From assembly GCF_037975245.1 (NCBI RefSeq), contig NC_092581.1, forward strand, positions 12,243,303-12,303,302: DNA of 60,000 bases, written 5' to 3'. A model generated the notes under the pieces. It was given only the letters and a program-made list of their open reading frames with translations. It was not told the DNA's origin and made no database searches. Shown here in pieces: positions 10,994-22,490 of this stretch. Each line of letters opens with the position of its first letter. The first letter of the stretch is position 1. This stretch comes from Apostichopus japonicus (lineage: Eukaryota > Echinodermata > Holothuroidea > Aspidochirotida > Stichopodidae). Position numbers and translations under genes: made by a program.

Positions 10994-13900
10994 ATGAACC
11001 TCATAACAAATATATTCATTTTGATGGCGCTACCAGTTACTACTGCGAAAGCTGACCGGAGACAAAGTACCCCGAACGAACCGGAACATACTGACAAATT
11101 CAATGCTGCTATTTTAATTGAACACAATATCTCATGTATGCATTACGACATTACATCATTTAATAATCTCCCTAGACATGATGATTTATCTATTTTTCAT
11201 CACAATAGTCGTAGCTTGAATCAAAATTTTAATGATATTACAACTTTTCTCTCTCTACTCAGAGATGATTTTTCAATTATCGGATTTTCTGAAACTTGGC
11301 TAAATGACAGTATCTCACCTCTGATAAGCATTAATAATTTCACGTTAATAGAACAACATCGCAGTGACCGAAGAGGAGGCGGGGTATGTTTATTTGTTCA
11401 TAATACCCTGAGTTTCAAACATAGACCGGACCTATCTATATTCAATCCGACGATTGAATCTATATTTGTTGAGATAACAACACCTAGTAGTAAAGAGAAA
11501 TGTATTATTGGCGTAATCTATAGACCACCAAATGGTTCGATAGATGATTTTAATGTTCATTTACAATGTATTCTTAACGCCATAACGCATACCAAATTTA
11601 AATCCTATATACTGGGAGACTATAATATCGATCTAACCAACAAACACAAATCCGCTAGTTTCTTAAACACTATTTACCCATATGGATTCACACCAACAAT
11701 TAGCAAACCCACCCGTATTAGTAGTACTTCGGCCACCTTAATTGATAATATCATCACCAATGTTACCTCTACCATTACATCAGGAATTCTGATTACTGAT
11801 CTTAGTGATCATTTACCCATTTTTATCAAAGTTCCCGCAAGAAAATATATACCAAAGAGCCCTACTCACGCTAGAAATTGTACTACCAATAATATAAGAC
11901 GATTTGTATCAAGCATCAAAGAAAACAATTGGGACGATGTCCTCGATAAACATGACGTCAATGCTGCTTATGATATATTTTACAATATTGTAGATTCAAC
12001 TTGTAATGATTGCTTTCCATACCGTAAAATAACTAAAAGAGGTAAAAAGAAACATCCTTGGATCACAAAGGGTATACTAACCTCTATTCAAAGGAAAAAT
12101 AAATTGTTCAAACGTTACATTAAGAATTCGACAGAAAGTAATAAGACTTCTTATAATACCTATCATAATAAGCTTAATCATGTTATTAGATTCTCTAAGA
12201 GATTATATTTTAATAACAAGTTTTATGATGCTAGAAATAATTCGAAGAATACCTGGAATATCATTAATGAAATTCTTCATTATGACCGCAAAAAATCAAC
12301 TTATCCTGCTTCTTTCAAAAATGGCGATCAAGAGATTACCAATGACATCGATATTGCAAACGACTTCGATAACTTCTTTATCAATCTTGGTCCTTCATTG
12401 GCAGACAAGATTACGCGCAAAGGGACGCATAATGAGTTTATGCATAAAACTAGTCACAACAATTCGATTTTTACATTTCCTGTATGTGAGGAGGAACTCC
12501 TTAACGTTGCGACTGCTTGTCTAAAACCTAATAAAGCAGCAGGATATGATGATTTTAAGCCAGGTATCATTAAACACATTATTCCTTTAATTACTAAGCC
12601 TTTGACTCATATTTGTAACTTATCTTTTAATACTGGAACATTTCCAGATTCGTTGAAAATTGCAAAGGTTATTCCGATTTTTAAAAAGGGCGACGCAGAT
12701 TTATACGAAAACTATAGACCCATTTCATTGCTTTCATGTTTCTCGAAAATCATTGAAAGACTTATGTTTAATCGAATTTTTAATTTTCTTAACAAATATG
12801 ACATTCTATGCAACCAACAATATGGCTTTCGACCACATCATTCTACTGAACTTGCACTGGCAGATGCCGTTGACAAATTGTACAGCAGTCTTGATAATAA
12901 TAGATCTTGCTTGGGTGTGTTCCTAGATCTTTCCAAAGCGTTCGACACTATTGATCATACCATTCTACTTAGTAAATTACAACATTATGGCATCAGAGGA
13001 ACGACGCTGAACTGGATCGATAGTTATATATCTAATCGGCATCAATATATCTCTTACAAAAACACTCATTCTCATCTTGCAGAAATTCAATGTGGTGTTC
13101 CACAAGGCTCAATTCTAGGCCCTTTACTGTTTATTATATATGTCAATGACATCTGCCACGTATCAGAAATCGCAAACATTACGTTATTTGCCGACGACAC
13201 AAATATTTTTTTCTAATCAAATGAAAATGAAAATTTATTTCATATTAAAGTGTCTTCTGAATTAAATAAATTTAACGACTGGTTTGCCTCTAATAAGCTA
13301 TCGCTTAACATTGGCAAAACGAATTATATTGTTTTTAATACATCCCGAAATTTCAGCTGGGATAAGGATATTTTTATGGGAGGTAAAATTCTCAAAGAAG
13401 TAATTTCTAATAAATTCTTAGGTGTACATATTGATCATAAACTTTCATGGGGTGATCATATTTCCATAGTGTGCATGAAAGTTGCAAAGAATATAGGAAT
13501 ATTATCGAAATTGAAACACTACCTGCCACAACACATATTAAAGACCCTTTATCAAACTTTAGTGGTCCCACATTTTTCTTATTGCTCCATAATTTGGTCT
13601 GGTACACGTGATACTAATCTTAAGCCACTTATTATATTACAAAAGAAAGCTGTCCGCCACATATCACATGCTGCACCACGTGATCACACCAACCTTCTAT
13701 TCAAGGATCTGAATGTATTGAAAATTAATGACATAATACGTGTAAATCTTGCCACCTTCACTTATAAGGCTTGGAATGGACTCCTACCTAATGCATTTCA
13801 TAATTATTTAATCAGTAATTCGGATATACATCACCACAACACGAGACACGCAAATCATGCGCATTATCACAACACGAATACCTCAACAGGAATGTTAAGC

Positions 13901-14014
13901 CTCAGAAATCGAGCAATAAAAACCTGGAATTCTATTACTGACATTATTAAAAATAAATTATCGTGTAGAACATTTCGAAAATGTTATATTAAAGAAATAA
14001 TTGCATCATATTAA
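10994..14014 (+). pseudogene. ORF2 of LINE B: endonuclease-reverse transcriptase with one in-frame stop
   Basis: About 1,006 codons in a single frame, starting MNLITNIFIL. Endonuclease motifs HHNSRS, FSETW, YRPPNG, GDYNID and DHLPIF are present, then RT motifs NYRPISLLS, DLSKAFDTIDH, GVPQGSILGPLLF and FADDTNIFF. One TAA at 13214-13216 interrupts directly after FADDTNIFF; the frame then resumes to RTFRKCYIKEIIASY. The related copy C has GAT at this codon. Apart from that nonsense codon (and the ORF1 break) the element looks complete, so it died recently or the stop is allelic. Confidence 0.9.
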
Positions 14015-14093
14015 TTAAAATATCATATCATTGATTTATTGTCGAAACGTTTAATTTGATCTTTAATTTTTTTTCTTCTTTTTTCTTTCTTCA

Positions 14094-14167
14094 GGGAGTC
14101 TTCTACATTGTTAAGCTATTGTATGCTTTATAGAAGACTTCCTTTCACCTTGTATATTTGCACGTGA
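14094..14167 (+). other. 3' UTR double hairpin of LINE B
   Basis: GGAGTCTTCTA pairs with TAGAAGACTTCC. Compared with LINE A, C-G pairs have become T-A pairs on both arms. The second stem is TTCAC/GTGAA. Confidence 0.72.
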
Positions 14168-14193
14168 AAAAACAAAATAAATCAAATCAAAAT

Positions 14194-15200
14194 GATACAA
14201 GTATTTTCTTCGATTCAGATGTAAATGCAAATTCATTCCATATTCAAATTTCTAATGAACTAAGTAAATTTAATAACTGGTTTTCTGCCAATAAACTATC
14301 ACTTAATATTGGCAAAACTAATTATATTGAGTTTAATACTTCCAGAAATTTTAGCTGGGATAAAGATATCACCATGGGGGGTATAATTCTAAAGCAAGTT
14401 TATACTACTAAGTTTTTAGGTGTATATATTGATAATAAGCTTTCGTGGCATGAGCACATTTCTACAGTATGCCAGGAAAGCAGCGAAAAGCGTTGGGATT
14501 TTATCAAAGTTGAAATTTCTCCTGCCAGAGCGCATATTAAAGACTCCACACATCTCATATTGTTCAGTTATCTGGTCTGGCACGCCAGAAACCAATCTTC
14601 ATCCTCTTATTATTCTCCAAAAGAAAGCCATGCGCCACATTTCACGTGTTGCACCTCGTGAACACACAAATCAACTTTTCAAGAATCTCAATTTATTAAA
14701 AGTTACCGACATTTTTCGTGTAAATCTTGCCACGTTTGCATATAAGGCATGGAATGGTTTATTGCCTAACACATTTCATGATTTTTTAACTAGTAACAGT
14801 GTGATACATCACCACAACACACGGAATGCTGATAATGCACATTACTTTTCTTATAAAACATCAATTGGGGGGCTTCGTCTTAGAAATCGTGCAATAAAGA
14901 CATGGAATTCCATAACAGAGAGTTTCAAAACCAAAGTATCCAGTAAAATATTCAAAAAGCATCTGACCAAAGACGTTATATCCAGTTATTAATAAGTCAT
15001 CCATTCATTTGCACGATAACAAATTATTATCGTAAATATTAATGTATTCATTGATTGTCGAATTATTCTATTTTGTATTGTTATGTAAATACTTTTCTTC
15101 TTTCCTTTATACAGGGAGTCTTCTACTTTGTTAAGCTGTTGTACGCTTTTTGGAAGACTTCCTTCACACTGTAAATTTACACGTGAAACACAAATAAATA
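14194..15200 (+). pseudogene. LINE C: 5'-truncated ORF2 copy of the B type
   Basis: Starts inside the RT motif (GATACAAGTATTTTCTTC, equivalent to DTSIFF) immediately after the AAATC tail of B and runs to the ORF2 end at 14992. The frame is lost near 14480-14540 (open pieces 14158-14661 and 14420-14992). The 3' UTR hairpins are at 15114-15187 (GGAGTCTTCTAC with GGAAGACTTCC; TTCAC with GTGAA), and the tail is AAATAAATCAAATCAAATC. Confidence 0.9.
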
Positions 15201-15211
15201 AATCAAATCAA

Positions 15212-16102
15212 ATCAAAAGGAAGATGTTGAACTACTCCAAGAAACAGGTTTGAAAGTAGGAGATGACCTGGTTAATATTGTGGGAGTAACAAAGACCATT
15301 CTGACCGTCAGTGTATTCGGAGTACCACTATACGTTGGTGACAGTGAGATAACTGACAAATTGGAAGAATTTGGCTGCAAATTAAGGAGCAATTGGGTGC
15401 ACAAATTTTATGACGACTTCCCCGAAATTGAGAACGGAATAAGATTTGTAAGACTGGAGATGCCAAACAACGCGAAATCTCTACCTTACGCTATTATTGT
15501 CTCTGGCATTCACTTGAGATTAGAACACAATGGCCAATTACGTGTGTGCAACCTTTGTCTATCTGAAGACCATATAATGCGTGACTTCACAATATTGTTG
15601 TCGCTCCTGTGGTCAACAAGGACATACCGCAAGCCGATGCCCAACAATAAGATGCTACAAGTGTAACAAAGATGGTCACAAAAGCTCTGCAGTCCCTGAA
15701 AACAGAAAGGAGGACAACGTTACCGTCGCTGGTATAAATCCGAACAAGGATGAACAAAACAAAGATGAAATGCAACAACAAGCCAGCCCTATTGTAACCG
15801 AAATGCCTGCGGAAACCAGTTCTGAACTGGATCAGGAAGCAAATGCAGCCAATGAGAATCATGCGACCAAAATAACAGAAGATAAAACCAAGCCAGAATC
15901 ATCCAGTAGAACTGAACAAAAATCAGCATCTCAGCCATCAATTAGTACAGCAAGTAGAACTCCTGAACCGACCGGAATGAAGAGACCAATCTCAAGCGAA
16001 GACGACACTTTTGTAAATACCAATAAAAGAGGAGCAAATACCACCCCAAACCTTAGCGTGGCAAAACGTTTTATACAGAGGATAAACACAAATAAAACTT
16101 AA
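15212..16102 (+). pseudogene. ORF1 of LINE D: zinc-knuckle protein homologous to ORF1 of A and B
   Basis: N-terminally truncated. The frame reads KEDVELLQETGLKV then ILTVSVFGVPLYVGDSEITDK, aligning residue for residue with A and B ORF1. It stays in one frame through RLEMPNNAKSLPYAI, where A and B are broken. The first knuckle CNLCLSEDHIMRD is followed by a short deletion near 15585 that shifts the frame; CRSCGQQGHTASRC is intact in the next frame. The third knuckle reads CYKCNKDGHKSSAV and has lost its last Cys. A polar tail ends at 16102. Confidence 0.87.
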
Positions 16103-19100
16103 CATTCCGTTTAGTAACATTAAATTGTAACGGTCTAAGAAGGAAGGACAAAAGGAACGAGGTGTTTGAAACTTTAATCAAAAGGAAATACGATATTATT
16201 TTTCTTCAAGAAACCTTTTGGGACGAGGACATTTTTCAAATCGCCACGAAAGAATGGGATGGTAAAAAAATTTCATCTATGTATTCTCTCCAGAATAGGA
16301 GAGGTGTTGCCACACTAATCAGAAAAGAGTCAGATATAGAAGTGAAAGTTATGAAACTGACCAAACAGGTCGAATTATCCAGACAGATCTAGTTATAGAA
16401 GAACAAACTTTTACTGTTATTAATATTTATGCTCCAAATAATACGGTTGAAAGGAAATCCTTCTTTTTAGATGTACACGAACGGCGTCATAAAAATAAAA
16501 GTAAATTAATTGTAACTGGGGATTTCAATAACATAATCAATACTTATTTAGATAGATATCCGGTTAAATACTCCTCTGATGTGTCTAGAAAGACCTTAAA
16601 GGACCTTATGCTCAATTTTGATTTAATCGATATATGGAGAGAGAGAAATCCAAAAGAAGCAGACTTTTCTTGTAACCGTAATTGTATGAACTATAACAGT
16701 TCCTCAAGAATAGACAGATTTTTAATTTCTAACGATTTAAAAGCTAATATAACATCCTCCCGACATTTACCGTACCCTTATTCAGATCATAATTTTGTAG
16801 AGTTAACAATGGATTTATCTCTCATCCCAAGAGGAAAGGGGTATTGGATATTTAATAACGCCTTACTGCGAGATTATTGTAATCAAATTAGGGAAATTAT
16901 TAATTTTAGGAAAAGGCAAGACAGTTTTACTGAAAATATTTTCAAATGGTATGAATTACTTAAAAAAGATATAAAATCCACTGCAATCAATTTCAGTAAA
17001 CAAAGACAAAAAAAACTATACAAACAGAAACTGAAACTTATCAAAGAAATCAAATTTGAAAAGAAAAAGGCCCCAAAATATGCCGACTATGTTATTAATA
17101 GACTTAAAAACCTGCAAGAAAAATTAGATGAAATAACCAAAAATGAGCTCAGAGGAGCTGCAATTAGAGCTAAGATACAATGGTATGATGAAGGTGAAAA
17201 ATCTACAAAGTTTTTCCTTGGACTTGAAAGGAGCAGGCAAAAAAAGAAGGTAATAAGAAAATTAGCTAACGAACAGGGTAATATAATCCATAATCAAGAT
17301 GAAATATTAAAACACCAATGTCAATTTTATGCTGACCTTTATACTGCGGAAGCAACATATTGCAATGCACAAGAACTTATTTTACCAAAGATCTCTAAAA
17401 TGCTTTCCCCAACTGAAACAGAAATTTGCGAACAAGAATTAACAACAGTTGAATTAAAGACTGCCTTAGGCTCTATGCAAACAAATAAAAGTCCAGGACT
17501 AGATGGCCTGACGGCGAAGTTTTTCAAATATTTTTGGTGGGATTTTATTGATATTTTTCATAACCTTATCAAACAAATGTTCAATAGTATGGAATTGTGT
17601 GATTCCATGAAAGTAGGTGTTATTTCTTTAATCCCTAAGAAAGGAGACTTAACAAGACTCAATAATTGGAGACCAATAAGTCTTCTTAATAATGTAGCGC
17701 CCCCAACAGGGTTTTAGCTTGCCGAGCGGCCGTGGGTTCGATAGGGCCGCTGTCGGCCACCCTATGTCAGGATGAATGTGGGGCAACTACAAGTTGAGAC
17801 AACCTGAACCAATAAAAACACCAACAAATAAATTGCTTTTTAAGCTTCTAATACATTTAATACAAAAACCTTTGCCTTCTCCACTTGGGCAGGTGTCTAT
17901 AAAAACCAAATTAAATAATACATGAGGTCAACGCAGTGACCTCCAAAAATAAGGTATTAAGATGATAAATTAGGACCAATATTTAATTAATAATATAAAT
18001 TCCAGCTTATAATTTACATAAATGATAACGATACGTACCTGCGAAGTCCGTGGCCAAACGTATAATTACGAGTCCTAAATCTACAATACGTAGGCGTTGC
18101 CTCGGGGAAAATTCAACTCGAATTAAAGTCAGCCCCGCGCCACAAATATAAGAATAACCCCGCAGGGTGCGGCGATAATATCGACCGTGTTCCCAACCTT
18201 TTAATAAATTTGGATGTGATAATTTAAAGGGATTCTGACAAACGGGGAAATACGCCCACAATATTATAAGAAATAGGACTCGGACTTGCCTAAACTATAA
18301 AAGAACATGTAACTTACTTAACGAACTGACCAACGGACCTCACTAGGCAGCAGCAAACACCAAAAATATAGAACACACTCTTGAAACCCAAAATGACAAG
18401 TGCCCTAACTTAACACAAAAACTGAATCGAAACATTGGAACTTCGCGTGGCTCGAACATTCCACATAGCTACGGAGGGACCAGACTATTGTCACGGGAGC
18501 TGGACAGCTGAAAGGGAGACGGAAACAAAAGGTATAAATTAGCATATGAAACTACAACAATTCACTTTACATATAAAAAGATATTAGATAAAACAGACCC
18601 CCAGAGAACAATAAAACAATACACACAAACAGGACAACTACTCCAGCAGTAATGCCACCTATATACGGAGGCGTTTACGTGACGCTCCCCTTGGCGTCAC
18701 AATACAGACTATAAAATAATAAGTAAAGCCCTTGCAAACAGAATTAATAACGTAATAAGTAACTTAATATCTGATGATCAAACATATTGTAATCCAGGTA
18801 ATGATATTAGTGAAAATGTTATTACAATGAACCTTATAATCGATTATGTCAAAGAAAATCATTTAAATGGATTCATCCTAAAAATTGACCAATACAAAGC
18901 TTTCGACCGTGTTAACCACGAATATTTATTTAATGTCCTTAACAAAATGGGTTTTGGACCAAGTTTTCAAAAATGGATTAAAATTCTGTATACTAATATT
19001 CAATCCTGTATTAAACATAATGGTTTTGTCTCTGACCTGTTCCCAATTAAGAGAGGAGTAAGGCAAGGATGCCCAATTTCAGCTATTTTATATGTTCTCA

Positions 19101-19318
19101 GCGCAGAACCCTTTCATCAAATAATTTGTAATAATCCTGAAATTTTAGGAAATAAGATATGCAACACCGAAGTTAAGATGTTTCAGCATGCTGATGATAC
19201 AACTTTTTTCGTTTCAAATGTTACAAGTATATATGCAATTTTAGATACAATTAAGATTTATGAACAAGCATCAGGTTCAAAATGTAACTTGGAAAACACT
19301 GAGCTATTAATAATAGGC
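16102..19318 (+). pseudogene. ORF2 of LINE D: L1/Tx1-type endonuclease-reverse transcriptase, disrupted
   Basis: The endonuclease starts VTLNCNGLRRKDKRNEVF and has FLQETFW, GDFNNI, RIDRFLIS and SDHNFVEL. A frameshift near 16365 splits it. The linker has the L1/Tx1 signature RAKIQWYDEGEKSTKFF. The RT begins KSPGLDGLTAKFFK and PKKGDLTRLNNWRPISLLN, is interrupted at 17694, resumes DYKIISKALANRI at about 18707 and continues with KIDQYKAFDRVNH, RGVRQGCPISAILY and HADDTTFF (catalytic Asp pair). It ends abruptly after CNLENTELLIIG. No initiating ATG is obvious, as expected for a decayed copy. Confidence 0.88.
17694..18700. mobile_element. 1-kb insertion in LINE D, short TIR element or solo LTR
   Basis: Removing 17694-18703 rejoins the D reverse transcriptase in frame (LLNN then TDYKIISKALANRI), so the borders are well defined. 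The ends are imperfect inverted repeats, GTAGCGCC and (reverse complement of the right end) GTGACGCC. A 3-base duplication AAT lies on each side. Shifting the borders by one base gives TG...CA ends, as in a solo LTR read on the minus strand, but then no target duplication is seen. No coding capacity was recognised. Confidence 0.7.
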
Positions 19319-19495
19319 TATTACCAACTGCTCTGTACCTTGAGAGCGAGACGTATTTTGGATCCTGGGCTCGAGACCCGGCAAGCCAGCGCAGTTTGCT
19401 TTTGCCGCGATCTTATACGGTATCGGGAACTTTAAGTATTAGAAACGAACATACATTTATACCAACAGCTGCCGTGGCGCAGTTGGTTGTGCTCT
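19319..19495. other. Junction between LINE D and LINE E, with a tRNA-like head
   Basis: Short unique sequence. GCCGTGGCGCAGTTGG near 19471 resembles a tRNA A-box region and runs directly into LINE E. GGGCTCGAGACCC near 19368 resembles a B box but lies upstream of the A-like box, so it is not a tRNA gene. Confidence 0.4.
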
Positions 19496-20443
19496 GTAAT
19501 GCTAGTCAGATGGGATCACAATATTACCATGAATGATAAAATTATTAATCGGGTTAACACTATTAAGTTCTTGGGTGTACACATAGACAGTAAACTTTCG
19601 TGGCGTGATCATATATCAGCAGTCTGTAACAGAGTGGCTAAAAATACTGGTATTATATGCAAATTAAAACATTATTTACCTCCAAATATTCTCAGAACAC
19701 TGTATATAACTCTGATTTAACCCCAATTAACTTATTGCACGACTATTTGGTCAGGAACCTATTCTACAAATCTTAATCTCCTATGTGTCCTCCAGAAGAG
19801 AGCTATCCGCTATATTTCACATGCTGCACCACGTGATCATACTAGCACATTATTTGAAAGATTAAATTTATTAAAACTAAATGATATTATAAGAGTCCAG
19901 CTTGCAACATTTGCATATAAAGCATGGAATGGATTGCTACCCGAGGCTTTTCAAGATTTTATTTATAGTAATAGACTAATCCACAACCATCAAACACGCC
20001 ATCGTAATAACGCACATGTTTTATCCCATCGAAGTACTATGGGTTCTTTAAGCCCTCGTATTCGTGCTGTCAAAACGTGGAATAATCTTCAGGATAATGT
20101 TAAGAATAAGCCTTCTTACTCTGTATTCAAAAGGAATCTCCAAACTGAAATTATAATTTCCCACTATTGATGGATTTATTCTTGTTTATGTTTGTAATTA
20201 AGATCATTATAAAGATTGTTAGGATTGATTATTAAGATTATTAATTTCAATTAGTGTTCATTCAATTATTTTATCATGGTAGATGCTACTATTAACTTTT
20301 CTTATTCTATTTTTAAGTTTTTCTCTCTTTTTTCTTTTTGGGGAGTGTCCTACTTTGTTAAGCCTTGCAGGCTTTATATAGGAGACTTCCCGTCACATTG
20401 TAAATTGTGAACAAATAAATATACAAATACAAATATACAAATA
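19496..20443 (+). pseudogene. LINE E: 5'-truncated 3' end of the A family
   Basis: Starts at AATGCTAGTCAGATGGG (8 bases shorter than A at this point) and continues to the ORF2 end at 20170 and the A-type 3' UTR with hairpins near 20340-20410. The tail is ATACAAATACAAATATACAAAT. A stop after TLI at 19718-19720 breaks the frame. Close to A and A' in sequence. Confidence 0.9.
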
Positions 20444-21119
20444 GCGGATGTGTTCCGTATAAAATTTAAGAATGTATAAGGTGGTGTTCATTAAGAAGTA
20501 CACATGATGATCAGTTGAGGTAGAAATTAAACTTGCAAAGTTACACGGAGGTTGAAGAAAAGAAGAAAAAGTCAAACCCTCCTGATGTCGGTGGTAAGTC
20601 CCCGCAGAGGGGAACCGGGAGGAAGGAATAAAACGACACATCTATGGTGACGTAGAGGGATTGGTCGCGAGATTGCCTGACTGGGCTTACTGTATAGTGA
20701 AAATAAGAGTTTGGTGCCTGAGAGTAGATTAAATCCAAAGGAAGCATAAAAAGATAACCTGGCCAAAGACTGAAAGATGTCTCTAGTTTCCAAAAAAATA
20801 TACGAACTTGAAGGGGCGGCCATCGTGCTGCCTCCAGCAACCCCCACGAAAATGCATTAATAATAATGATAATAATAATAATATTTTTTCTATCTCATTT
20901 ATTCACAATTATTAAACATGTATATGGTACATCGATTATATTTAGAGTTCTGATAACAACATATGTATGTCATCTGAATGATACAAAGGAATTATTAACA
21001 TAATGAAAAAAATTGATTCTGAATTGAGTATTTCTTCTCCTCTTATACCGAATATATGTATACATATCCAGAGAAACAAACCTTCAGTGAATACAAAACT
21101 TACGCTTATACACGCGCAA
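20444..21119. other. Spacer, no recognised gene
   Basis: Overlapping short frames on both strands at 20541-20847 show no family signature. There is a small TAA/AATAAT repeat near 20860. Nothing else seen. Confidence 0.4.
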
Positions 21120-21240
21120 AAAAAAATTACATATACATACACATACAAATATCCACACACACACCTATATACACATACAAATACAGAGACGCACATGCAT
21201 ACAAACACGTACGTACGAACATAAACACCCACACACAAGT
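21120..21240 (+). repeat. CA-rich microsatellite
   Basis: Interrupted ACACATACA and CACACA runs. The frames crossing it are repeat artefacts. Confidence 0.8.
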
Positions 21241-21368
21241 AAAAGAAAGCACAGTGAGGAATAAAACAGCGAAAAACACCAGAGATTGTCCACGCTACTA
21301 CATAAATTTAACAGTAAGGTAGATGATAAGCAGAGGTTAAGTCAAGAGTCGCAAAGTTCATTGATTGA

Positions 21369-22211
21369 ATGAAAAAAAACAAGTCCTTAATGCCATGTAT
21401 TTTCTACGAGCAGAGCTATAGTAGAGTTTCGCTTCTAGGCAATGTGCTTCTCAACGTTAAGAATGAATTTCATTTTATAGAAGAAATTGTAGCAGTCAGG
21501 CTTAACATTGTTTTGTTAACAATTGAAGAATTAATACCGGCATTAAATAGACCAATCACATTAGCGAATTTTGAAGCTGTTATCATGCTTTGTGATAGTG
21601 TTAATCCGTCTTGCTGTACAGTGAAAGCAGCGCAGTTATTTCTGCTGTAGAAACAGGGGCTAGGAGGCCGGGGGGACTGGGGACACGTGCCCCCCCACAG
21701 TTTTTTTTCCAAAATAGCAAATGTGCCCTACTGGCAAGCATACTAACACATCATAAGTGATATGGCGGTCTGTATCGGTTTATAGCATAACGAGTGGTGG
21801 TTGTGGCAAGCATACTAACACATCATAAGTGATATGGCGGTGTGTATCGGTTCATAGCATAATGAGTGGTGATTGTGGAATGAGAAAGTGCCCCTCTGAT
21901 GTTGTCCCCCCCCCCCCCACTTCTTACTTCCCCATGTGTAGAAAGCAAAGTACAACGCAATGGCACGCATGACAGACACAGTACAATATCTGCGTAATTT
22001 TCGTCAAGAAGCGAACGATACTTGTAGGTTATTGGCATATGTTGACTGCCAATCCCACAAAATCCGATGTTTTACCAGTTCGCAATACTTTAATCTTCGA
22101 AGAGCATTACGCAATACAAAGCTTGGAAGACTCCCGAATGAAGACGAGTACAATGTCGCATCGGTGTCTCTGGATGAACTAACGGGGGAAGTTTCACGCC
22201 TGGCACAATAG
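21369..22211 (+). pseudogene. Unidentified ORF interrupted by a hAT-type MITE
   Basis: An upstream frame (21369-21650, ending KAAQLFLL then TAG) and a downstream frame (ATG at 21960 to TAG at 22209-22211, 83 codons, MARMTDTVQYLRNFRQEAND) lie on either side of a 283-bp MITE. When the MITE and one 8-bp target copy are removed, both pieces fall in the same frame, separated only by that one TAG. This suggests a former ORF of about 180 codons. I do not recognise the protein. It may be a chance frame or an old transposon gene. Confidence 0.35.
21654..21936. mobile_element. hAT-type MITE, 283 bp, 8-bp target duplication TGTAGAAA
   Basis: The target duplication TGTAGAAA is exact at 21646-21653 and 21937-21944. 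The ends are CAGGGGCTAGG and, in reverse complement, CATGGGGAAGT, each followed by a G-rich run as in the other MITEs here. A 73-bp unit is tandemly duplicated inside (21732-21804 and 21805-21877, GGCAAGCATACTAACAC). Confidence 0.75.
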
Positions 22212-22284
22212 CTGGAAACTTGTTAATAACATTGTATATTACACTGTAGCGCAACTAAAGTTGCAGTGCCAACTAAACAAACAT

Positions 22285-22490
22285 GGTTTATTTAATGCCG
22301 GTATTAAATTCTATTTAATGCCGGTATTAATTCTATTTAATGTCGGTATTAATGATATTTAATGCCGGTATTAGCTATATTTAATGCCGGTATTAATTAT
22401 ATTTAATTCCGGCATATGAAGTTGCATGGTGATTCGCTAAGAATTATTACATAAGAATTATTACCGGTATTAAATAGAATTAATACCTGT
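22285..22490 (+). repeat. Minisatellite of near-palindromic TTTAATGCCGGTATTAA
   Basis: Five units about 23 bases apart (22289-22410), then TTCCGGCATATG and, inverted, ACCGGTATTAAATAG at 22464. A single related inverted copy (TTAATACCGGCATTAAAT) lies at 21530-21547 inside the interrupted ORF. Confidence 0.8.

Larger units (their letters stand above)
9601..14188 (+). mobile_element. LINE element B, CR1/Jockey-group, nearly full length
   Basis: Second LINE of the same group as A but a different subfamily. It has a 5' UTR with the GACGCC..GGCGT hairpin just before ORF1, ORF1 at 9844-10982, ORF2 at 10994-14014 and a 3' UTR with hairpins at 14094-14167 and a tail of AAATC repeats. Its reverse transcriptase motifs match A almost word for word while silent positions differ widely, so A and B are old sister lineages under purifying selection. 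Confidence 0.92.
15212..19318 (+). mobile_element. LINE element D: L1/Tx1-type, truncated at both ends and split by an insertion
   Basis: Begins at ORF1 codon 60 or so, right after the tail of LINE C, and stops within the reverse transcriptase C-terminal part at about 19318. Its endonuclease and RT motifs are of the L1/Tx1 clade, unlike A-C. A 1-kb insertion at 17694-18700 splits the RT. Confidence 0.88.

Noticed and set aside
17710-17760. tRNA-Leu/Ser-like GCCGAGCGG with GGGTTCGAT
   Set aside because: A-box-like and B-box-like phrases are only about 16 bases apart, so no tRNA fold is possible.
20541-20847. Overlapping minus-strand frames of 80-99 codons
   Set aside because: No family motif, frames overlap each other, and there is no splice context.
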